Of a stretch of DNA of 64,000 nucleotides, positions 42,303 to 58,162 are shown piece by piece. The notes under the pieces are model-generated. The model was given only the letters and a program-made list of their open reading frames with translations. It was not told where the DNA came from and did not search any database. How positions within the stretch are numbered: the stretch's first letter is position 1; each line of letters starts with the position of its first letter. The position numbers were made by a program, and so were the translations under genes. The stretch is taken from assembly GCA_964030475.1 (NCBI GenBank), contig CAXIPT010000001.1, positions 7,569,761 to 7,633,760 on the forward strand, in the 5' to 3' direction. This DNA comes from Tethya wilhelma (Eukaryota > Porifera > Demospongiae > Tethyida > Tethyidae).

Positions 42303-42551
42303 GGGAGGTACGGTCCCTATGGTGAAGGAGGAAGCACACCATTTGCTGCAGATGGAAAGATTTTGGGATTCTTTGGAAGAAGTGGTTCACTGCTGGATAG
42401 CATTGGATTCTACTACGCTCAACTTCCAGAGTTACCACCACCCCCAGCAGTGCCAGCACCCTCCCAGGGAACAGGAAGTGACGACGAAGGAAGTGGTGGA
42501 AGTGATGGAAGTGGTGATGAAGAAAGTGACGGATCAGATGAATCAGACTAA
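42303..42551 (+). pseudogene. In-frame continuation of the giant protein after the TGA
   Basis: Directly after TGA the same frame stays open for 82 codons to TAA at 42549-42551. It completes the sixth jacalin-like domain (RYGPYGEGG, then LGFFGRSGSLLDSIGFYYAQ) and adds a proline-rich linker (LPPPPAVPAPSQG) and an acidic Ser/Asp/Gly tail. The neighbouring repeats have CAA, GAA or TAT where the TGA stands. So this is the original C-terminus, now behind a stop unless the TGA is read through or is an error. Confidence 0.75.
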
Positions 42552-42985
42552 TTGTCAAACAATATTCAAGTATATAACACTGATAGAATAGTGCTTACAT
42601 GTATTATAGTTATATGTATGTAACATTGCAGTAGAAGATTAGTTAGAATAGCATTGTCACATAAAATTTAGAATCAGTAGCTACTATAAATAGTAGATTA
42701 GCTTAGTTATACTGTTGCTGCTTTCTGTAAAGGCTATAGGCCATGATAGTCATTAGTAATTGTGTTTTTGTTCATCAGTTTTAGCATCACCAAAAAAAAA
42801 ATTTTTTTCTAAGGATTTAAATTGAAGTAGTTAAAGTACAACAGTTTGGAAAGTATTTCACAAGCAAATTTGCCAGCATTTACATCATAACAGAATAATA
42901 TAATTCTTGTTACAAAGTCTTCTACAAACGTAATTTATATTTTCAAAAAAAAATTTTTTTTCACCACAGTTTTTGACCGTATGCA

Positions 42986-43220
42986 TGACGGTAGCCTAGG
43001 GTTAATGAATGCAGGTCCCCGGGATGGACGGCTTTACATACCCTCCAAAGGATGTGGTGAAATTCACCTCCTCATTTTTTAGGGTAGAGCTGAGTCAACT
43101 CCTATAGGCAGAGCTCGAAAGGGAAAATGGGAAATACCTGTGGCACTGGAGGGAGTCAAACCACCTACCCATGGGTTGGCAGTCAGAGTTATTGTTGAAC
43201 TAGCCACCAGGGTTCAACTT
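42986..43220 (-). mobile_element. tRNA-derived SINE-like element, copy in duplicated unit 1
   Basis: On the minus strand a tRNA-like head begins near 43218: a box A-like TGGCTAGTTC region (about 43208-43194) and a box B-like GGTTTGACTCCC (43162-43151, consensus GGTTCGANTCC), followed by a tail of about 150 bp. Too degenerate for a tRNA gene. Its head coincides with the duplication junction. Confidence 0.55.
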
Positions 43221-43222
43221 AA

Positions 43223-44229
43223 CAGTTTCTCAAGAATTTGGAGGAGGTGCAGGAGGTGCATTCAGTGATGATGTATCGACACACAAGCCAGATATCACTG
43301 GGATTGAAGCAATCACTATCAGACATGACACGCAAGTTGTGTCAATTCAAGCTACCTATCGCCGAGTAGATGGATCCACCTGGGTTGCTCCTAACCATGG
43401 GGGCACCAAAGGACAAGAAACGCACATTGAGTTTGCAGATAATGAGTCTATAGTTTACATAGAAGGGTCAACAGATGGTAAAATTGTGGACCAACTGACA
43501 ATTGTTACACTCAAAGAAGATGGATCGTATGGAACTTACGGGCCATATGGTGAAGGAGGTAACACACCGTTTTCTTTTTATGGAAACATTTTGGGATTCT
43601 TTGGACGCAGTGGAGCATTGCTGGATAGCATCGGAGTTTTCTACCTTCAACTCCCAAAACGACTGGTGGCAACTACTCCAGAATATGGCGGGACTACTGG
43701 AGGGGGTGCATTCAATGATGACATTCCTACACACAGGCCAGACATCACGGGCATTGAAGCAATCACTATCAGATATGGCACACAAGTTGTGTCAATTCAA
43801 GCTACCTATCGCCGAGTAGATGGGTCCACCTGGGTTGCTCCTAACCATGGGGGCATTGGAGGAGAAGAATCACACATCGAGTTTGCAGATGATGAGTACA
43901 TAATTCGCATTGAAGGGGCAACTGATGGCTCAATTGTGGACCAACTGACTATTGTGACTATCAAAGGTGATGGATCGTGAGGGAGGTACGGTCCCTATGG
44001 TGAAGGAGGAAGCACACCATTTGCTGCAGATGGAAAGATTTTGGGATTCTTTGGAAGAAGTGGTTCACTGCTGGATAGCATTGGATTCTACTACGCTCAA
44101 CTTCCAGAGTTACCACCACCCCCAGCAGTGCCAGCACCCTCCCAGGGAACAGGAAGTGACGACGAAGGAAGTGGTGGAAGTGATGGAAGTGGTGATGAAG
44201 AAAGTGACGGATCAGATGAATCAGACTAA
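43223..44229 (+). pseudogene. Orphan copy of the last two jacalin-like domains
   Basis: Second copy of the duplicated unit. It holds domains five and six and the acidic tail, with the same in-frame TGA at 43978-43980, but has no start codon, upstream exons or evident promoter. It begins directly at the SINE-like element. It could only be expressed by readthrough from the main gene or as a lectin fragment from a GTG/ATG internal start; I treat it as non-functional. Confidence 0.8.
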
Positions 44230-44663
44230 TTGTCAAACAATATTCAAGTATATAACACTGATAGAATAGTGCTTACATGTATTATAGTTATATGTATGTA
44301 ACATTGCAGTAGAAGATTAGTTAGAATAGCATTGTCACATAAAATTTAGAATCAGTAGCTACTATAAATAGTAGATTAGCTTAGTTATACTGTTGCTGCT
44401 TTCTGTAAAGGCTATAGGCCATGATAGTCATTAGTAATTGTGTTTTTGTTCATCAGTTTTAGCATCACCAAAAAAAAAATTTTTTTCTAAGGATTTAAAT
44501 TGAAGTAGTTAAAGTACAACAGTTTGGAAAGTATTTCACAAGCAAATTTGCCAGCATTTACATCATAACAGAATAATATAATTCTTGTTACAAAGTCTTC
44601 TACAAACGTAATTTATATTTTCAAAAAAAAATTTTTTTTCACCACAGTTTTTGACCGTATGCA

Positions 44664-44898
44664 TGACGGTAGCCTAGGGTTAATGAATGCAGGTCCCCGG
44701 GATGGACGGCTTTACATACCCTCCAAAGGATGTGGTGAAATTCACCTCCTCATTTTTTAGGGTAGAGCTGAGTCAACTCCTATAGGCAGAGCTCGAAAGG
44801 GAAAATGGGAAATACCTGTGGCACTGGAGGGAGTCAAACCACCTACCCATGGGTTGGCAGTCAGAGTTATTGTTGAACTAGCCACCAGGGTTCAACTT
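44664..44898 (-). mobile_element. tRNA-derived SINE-like element, copy in duplicated unit 2
   Basis: Identical to the element at 42986-43220, displaced by 1,678 bp, and carried by the tandem duplication rather than inserted separately. Confidence 0.55.
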
Positions 44899-44900
44899 AT

Positions 44901-46235
44901 CTTTTAGTGCATTCATTATACAGTATTTCACACAAAATTAATGGATGAAACCCTCATAAATAAAAAATTTCTGGTAAGATAATATACACAGAACACTGCA
45001 AACTTTCGTGGATGTCTCTAGTCAAACATTTTTGCGATTTTAACTTTTGTGGATGAGCTATGCGAGCCCATACATATATACATTATGGAAATTTTTCGCG
45101 GATAAAAACTTTCACGGACGGATTGTGATCCGTGAAAGTTAAACTCCATGAAACTTCCCCCTATACAGTATACCTCCAGCTCAAATACATATTTTGCCAG
45201 CCACATGCATGCGACACCACGAAACTTTCTCGCTATACAGTAGTATAGATAAACTTATGTATTGTAGCTAAACATGTCTGTATTGGTGAAACAGGTCAGG
45301 CTTTAGACATACAGATGTAAATTGTATTTCATATTGAATTAACGTTGCATAAACATGCTTTCATGCTTCTGGCCAGTTATTAGTTGACTAGACAAAGGTG
45401 AATAAATTCTTATTCAGATTTAAATAGCAACAAAACTGACCTACGAAATCAACCTTCAGTAACTTTTGTATAACTGGAAATATTGATAGGCATTATAAAA
45501 ATTGGGAAGTTTGGTCCAGGGAAGGTGAAAATAAAGAACTTAAATTTGATGGCACACACGTATAATGTCATGCATACAATCATTGACAAATTTGAAATCT
45601 ATCATCAGAGCTATATGTAACTTTAACAATTTTAACCTTTGGTGCAACATTCAAAACTATCAGGCCAGTCAACAAACCTGACCTCCAAGGTTATTTCTCT
45701 TTTTAAAAAGCTTACAAACATTAATCAAAATAGACAACTCTCATACTAGTGCAAATAATATCTTGCACACATTGAGATTTTAAATTGAAAGGTCACTGAG
45801 AAGCTAGGATAATACTCGCTTAGCTATCTACAATTACTTAACCTCAAAAAAATTATAAGCAGCAATGGTTGTACTCACCAGACAAAGACGGCACTGAATT
45901 CAAACGTAGTGCCATTCGAAATTAACATTGTACCACAGAGCAGGTTAGCAGGGTAGTTTGGTCATATCCTCGGTCATATCATCTGAAGGCAGGGGCTGTA
46001 CTGATGAGACTCGAGAGTATTGAAGTCAGTAAGTTCTGAATTATGAATGGGAAGAATGATTGACAATTTTCCCGACTGTGAAGATTTGAACAGCTGCATA
46101 TAAATTCAAGTTGCACGTGGCTTGTAATTATTGTACGCGCGCGCGCAATGACGACCTTGTACCATATGCGCGTGCATATCTCATGTGCGCGCTCCTTCGG
46201 AGACACTTTGTGTTTAGAGATAGCCAAGTTAGTGG
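44901..46235. other. Spacer with an inverted-repeat element; promoter region of PCYT2 copy A
   Basis: Around 45000-45240 there is an element-like stretch with an internal hairpin (AACTTTCACGGA and TCCGTGAAAGTT, about 45107-45140). Its end, TTTCTCGCTATACAGTAG, resembles the tip of the element at 48193-48397. Near 46136-46195 there is a CG-alternating tract (GCGCGCGCGC) shortly before the PCYT2 start. No coding sequence seen. Confidence 0.45.
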
Positions 46236-50315
<4,080 letters not shown>

Positions 50316-50399
50316 CAACTGTTCAGAGAGGAACATATTAAATGCCATTGTCAATTCATTACCTGCACAACTTACTTGTTATTTGTTTCCGGTCAATGC

Positions 50400-50793
50400 T
50401 TAAAGGTGCTATTGCACGGAAGCGGCAACTTTTTGAAAAAATGGCCCAAAAATAAATACTGAAATTTCATTGGTTGAAATTACGTCATTGGAATGCAATT
50501 TGCGCTCCTATTTTCGCGTTGACTCCAACGTACGCATAATTTTTCTTTGTGACCACGTGGCAAGTTGCAGCTACCTGACATACTTATACGCTTAGACTTA
50601 CCTCATCTAGCTTCTTTCTTCCCCGTTCCTTCTCTTGGTACGCTTCTACTGCTCATCATGTCTTGTAAGCGTTCAAATTCAAACTGCACGTGGTCGCACA
50701 TTTTTATTCACGCATATTGTTCTACGCACATTATGGCTTCACTACGCGGTGTAAATTACTACGCGTACAACTTCCGTGCAATAGCACCTTTAA
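50400..50793. mobile_element. Inverted-repeat element with perfect 23-bp termini
   Basis: Left end at 50400-50422 (TTAAAGGTGCTATTGCACGG then AAG) and right end at 50771-50793 are exact complements. 394 bp between the two PCYT2 copies, no coding capacity (the ORF at 50565 lies inside it). The ends read TTAA or TA, which would fit a TA/TTAA-targeting family. Confidence 0.8.
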
Positions 50794-51035
50794 CATGGGG
50801 TGTGGTCGTATCTTTGAAGTTAGGCGGAGCTTGCATGTGGAAGGTGCAGATCATCCGATGGTGTGAAATTCACAATTTTTTTTATACTCTCTGTCAGCAT
50901 AATTCTGTATTATTCTTTCCTAGAAACGTAAGCTCACCAGTCTTCTAATATTTTTGAGTAGACAGGCGAAGTCAAGTAGGTAGTTGAATTCGCTCGTTTG
51001 GTCACGGAAAGTCAGTGTTGATAAACAAATTTATT

Positions 51036-54664
<3,629 letters not shown>

Positions 54665-54985
54665 ACCATCAAGTGTCTCCTGATCTACCCTAATCCTGAA
54701 TCGGCATTAAATGAAGAAGCCGGGAAGCTCCTTCTGGAGAGATATGAGGACTATTCCAGCCATGCTCGTATGATGACTGACATCCATGCCAAGCCCTTGA
54801 GGTCCTCCAGTAGTAGAACACTTGAGAGTAGCAGTGCCAGTGCCAGTGGTAGTGGTACTAGTAGTGCTAGTGCTAGTGCAGTGGCACAAGGCAAGAAGAG
54901 ACCTAATGAAGTCTCCTCTAAAGCCAGTGGTGGAGCAGCAGAAAAGAAGAAGAAAGATAAGAAGAAAGCTTTGAAAAGATTGTAA
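54665..54985 (+). CDS. UBE2S: UBE2S, ubiquitin-conjugating enzyme E2 S, last exon only
   Basis: UBE2S extends K11-linked ubiquitin chains with the anaphase-promoting complex. This exon opens after a CCAACAG acceptor and encodes the end of the E2 core ([20 protein letters not shown], human [20 protein letters not shown]). It continues [14 protein letters not shown], then a Ser/Ala-rich linker, and finishes with a lysine-rich tail KKALKRL, matching the human KKRALRRL tail that docks on the complex. The catalytic cysteine and the rest of the core would be in upstream exons, which are not in the 1.3 kb before it. It is therefore an orphan 3' exon, probably because of an assembly join. Confidence 0.88.
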   Translation, partial: TIKCLLIYPNPESALNEEAGKLLLERYEDYSSHARMMTDIHAKPLRSSSSRTLESSSASASGSGTSSASASAVAQGKKRPNEVSSKASGGAAEKKKKDKKKALKRL

Positions 54986-55329
54986 CAAAAACTTAGCATT
55001 TCTCTTCCTTTTTTATATCACTGTTGTATGACTGATACACTGATGCACACCACTATAATTATTATAGACTAGGCTACACGTACTTCTGAGTAGGTAGTTT
55101 TTTCCCTTCTTATTCAATGTTCATCCTTTTCCACTACTTTGAGATTTGTATATAGTACGTTATGACCCCTCCCCTCTAATTTCTTGCATGGAATGGGTGT
55201 GTACAATGAGAACGACCTTTGTACTTTTACTTGTGGAAGCACGAAAGAGTATAATCAAGACACATACGCGGATCCCCGCGGACAGAAGGTGGCTTTTATG
55301 AACCAAATCTGTTGAAGGCCTTGGGAAGA

Positions 55330-55821
55330 ATGGCTGGAGTAAGTTTTGTCAAAAAAGAAATCATTGTATGTAACGTATGAACTGAAAGTGTACAAGTCAT
55401 AAATTATATGTATAAATCAACACAGAATGCTGAACCTTACAAGTGGCCTGAAGCAGGTCTACCTAAGGACCCCCTATGCAGTGAGGCCTGCTCAATTAAT
55501 GCCAGGGTGGGTGTAGATGGAATTATCTCAGAATCTGGAACAAGGCCCAATGAAGACAGGTGCTATAATTTAGTTTCAACTTTGTGTCGTTGAATCAGCT
55601 GAGACTGTTTGTGTGCGTGTAAGGGTCTGGCTACGCCAAACTAACAGATAGCTATTTCCTAGCCTTGTACCCCAAGCCACTTTCTCTTTTTAGCTTTTCA
55701 CGCTAAAAATTGGAATCAAAACATTTCACACTAAAATTTGGGAGGTTTCGGTCCAAAATTAATTAACGTGAAACACTAAAAAGGGAAGTGGCCTGGGTAC
55801 AAGGCTAGTTGTTTCCTTACT

Positions 55822-55906
<85 letters not shown>

Positions 55907-57858
55907 NTGTGTGTGTGTGTGTGCGCGCGCGCGCATGTGTGCATTTGTGTGTGTGTGTGTGTGTATGTTAGTGTGTCAGTGCATAGCTGATTTTCTGTGC
56001 CATTTGAAAACACCAGTCATGTGTTATTGATGATATGCTAGTTGTTAGCTTGATCCCTTGCACAGAATGCATCATATAAAATTGAGTGACTGTATCTACT
56101 TCCAGATGCTACTCCTGTGTCTTTCAAGACAGCATCCAGTTGTACATGGTGTTGGACGGTCACGATGGAGAGAGAGCGTGTGACCTTGTTCAGAAGCACC
56201 TTCCCAGTCAGTTCTTATCATTTGATGGTTTGAGCTCTGGGGATGAGACTGTGGTGAAGGAGGCACTCAGGATGGCCTTTTTGAACACAGAGAGAGAGTT
56301 CTTCAAACTACTCCACCCAAAGATAGAGAGAAAAAAGGCTTTACAGGCTCAAATATCTGTAAGTCAGTAGTAAAGTAGTAGTAAATTTGTTGTTTGGACA
56401 GGATGGTTGGATTTCTGCACAAGTGTATGTTTGTAGCCTCATTCCCAGGCTCTCACCTTTGACCTTACATGCACGGTAAGGAAGGAGAGAGCCTGGTCAG
56501 AAATATCAAAGGTGAGAGCCTGGGAATGAGGCTATATGTTTGCTGTTTATTGAAAACATTTTCTAAGGAAGTATATTAAGTTTTCTATTTCACACATACA
56601 CACATAATCGAATGGGTGTGGTGTAACAGTCAGCTAAGAATGCATACGAGGCTTATAAACAATTTCCTAAACAAATCCAAGAAATCTCTGACCTGAGTGA
56701 GGAGCTTACGGGAGGTACAACAGTTGCTGTTGCCGTTATCCACGACCAGAAACTGTATGTGGCCAATGTGGGTGACACCAGAGTACTGCTGTGTTCAATG
56801 GTCAGTTGGTTTACCTGTGAGAACGTAAAGAGATGATTATAAAGCTATTTCCATGAGGAGCTTAGCTAAGCCTTTCTGTTCATGCACATGAGCCTACTGT
56901 AGCTAGCTTGTGATTTGAAGTGCTGTAAATGATGCCAGCCTTTTGTCTCCTGAAGATACACTCTTATGAACCATGTACCTTCCTCCTCTCAGACTTCTGA
57001 TGACAGCTTGGTGACTGTCGAGCAACTCTCAGTAGACCACAACACAAAAAATCCCGATGAGATTCGGCGCCTGGTTGATTGTGGGTTAGACGCTAATATT
57101 CTCCGAGAAGATAAGAGAGTTGGTGATCAACAGAACAGCCGCTCCATCGGCGACTACTCCATCAAAGGAGGCTACAAGGATGTGGATGAACTCAGGTATT
57201 GTCACAGATCATGGAGTATTTGTGTGTGTCATTAGAATCCCAACTGTATCTTGAAGAATGTGGAAAGAGATAGAAATAATTAGTAACATGAGCTAGGATG
57301 GCTGCATGTAGTGTAGATCACAGTGCATCTACCCAATACACCCTCATGTAGTGTCCTACTCCTCCTGTTCTTCTCCATACATACAGTTTTGCTACAAAAC
57401 AACCAGGCTCAGCAGAGCCACACATCAGTGAACCCGTTGACCTCTACACCTTCCGAGGGTTCTTGGTCCTCATGTCCGACGGCCTCTACAAAGCCTACGA
57501 GTCGTGGAGCCAGAAGCCTGACACAGTGAACCAAGACATCGCCGATCTCATCGTGAAAGTCATGGAAGAGTGTGATGTCGATGATCTGTCCATGGTAGCT
57601 CAAAACGTCACCGACAAGGTCAGATCACTGTATGGCGAGAGTTGTGTGAGAGACCAGAGTACAGGGAAGTTGGACGACATCACTCTGATAGTGAAGAGCC
57701 TCGTTGAAGAGAGTGAGGAGGGGGAGACCCCTGATATATCGTCAGGTGAGGAGGAGGATGATGATTTGCCCGACGACAAGGATCTTCCCTCATACATTGA
57801 GAATTGGACAATGATACCGAGTGACTTGACGTACGATCGCATACATGTTAATGACTAG
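55330..57858 (+). CDS. TAB1-like PP2C-fold protein, copy 1 (413 aa)
   Basis: TAB1 is a PP2C-fold pseudophosphatase that activates the kinase TAK1. Six exons in consistent phase: 55330-55338, 55426-55559, 56106-56358, 56630-56800, 56993-57195, 57387-57858. TAB1 signatures include LTGGTTVAVAVIHDQKLYVA (human ISGGAMAVVAVLLNNKLYVA), NSRSIGDYSIKGGY (human STRRIGDYKVKYGY) and GFLVLMSDGLYKA (human GFLVLMSEGLYKA). Unlike human TAB1 (GYDG, SEG, EDMT), PP2C metal residues are kept here: NED at about 45-47, D65-G-H-D-G69, NVGD181, S287-D288-G and D353-D354-I-T. It may therefore be a real phosphatase. The C-terminus is acidic (SSGEEEDDDLPDDKDL) and shows no clear TAK1-binding segment. A related gene lies tail to tail 304 bp away. 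The 9-nt first exon is the weakest part of the model. Confidence 0.82.
55660..55807. mobile_element. Inverted-repeat element with TAGCC termini
   Basis: Left end TAGCCTTGTACCCCAAGCCA with CTT, right end AAGTGG, CCTGGGTACAAGGCTA, nearly complementary. Flanks GCTATTTCC and GTTGTTTCC match at seven of nine bases, a decayed target duplication. 148 bp, in intron 2 of the TAB1-like gene. The outer TAGCC matches the family at 48827. Confidence 0.7.
55826..55966. repeat. Long (TG)n microsatellite with an N
   Basis: About 140 bp of TG repeats interrupted by one N (about 55907) and a CGCGCG run, in intron 2 of the TAB1-like gene. The N suggests that length is not resolved. ORFs of repeated His-Thr or Cys-Val here are artefacts. 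Confidence 0.95.
56434..56534. mobile_element. Short inverted-repeat element, TAGCCTC family
   Basis: Begins TAGCCTCATTCCCAGGCTCT and ends with CCTGGGAATGAGGCTA. TATGTTTG flanks both sides (56426-56433 and 56535-56542), an 8-bp target duplication. 101 bp in intron 3 of the TAB1-like gene. Same termini as the 48827 element but a different interior. Confidence 0.85.
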
Positions 57859-58162
57859 GATAATTTGTGTATGTGTGTGTTTAGTATTGTAGTGGTGGTT
57901 CTTGTAGTTGAAGTATTGTCACTATTGTGCTGGTATAATGAAACTTTTAGTAATGTGATTTATTTTTAAATTTTAATATTACGAGAAAACAACAATTATA
58001 CTACATGTGATGGTGGTAAAATAGAACACTACAACACTCAGAATAATACTAACAATAGACAGGTAGTATACTGCATTGAAAAAATAATACCTATATAATA
58101 ATGGTGTTTGTAATTTTATACAATTTGTATGTTATGTCGCAAATTTGGTATGATACTGAGAT
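57859..58162. other. Tail-to-tail interval of the two TAB1-like genes
   Basis: AT-rich 304-bp interval shared by the 3' ends of both genes; no coding sequence. Both 3' UTRs must fall here, so the transcripts may overlap. Confidence 0.5.

Larger units (their letters stand above)
41545..44900 (+). repeat. Apparently exact 1,678-bp tandem duplication
   Basis: Copy 1 is 41545-43222 and copy 2 is 43223-44900. Offsets agree at every landmark checked: the TGA (42300 and 43978), the TAA (42549 and 44227), the A/T homopolymer patches and the SINE-like block. I saw no difference between the copies until their last base. The unit covers the fifth and sixth jacalin-like domains, the C-terminal tail and the 3' flank. 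Confidence 0.9.

Noticed and set aside
43140..43220. Functional tRNA gene on the minus strand
   Set aside because: Box A/B-like words are present but stems do not pair well and a long tail follows, so a SINE-like remnant fits better.
55759..56030. ORFs of repeated His-Thr and Cys-Val on both strands
   Set aside because: They are translations of a (TG)n microsatellite containing an N.
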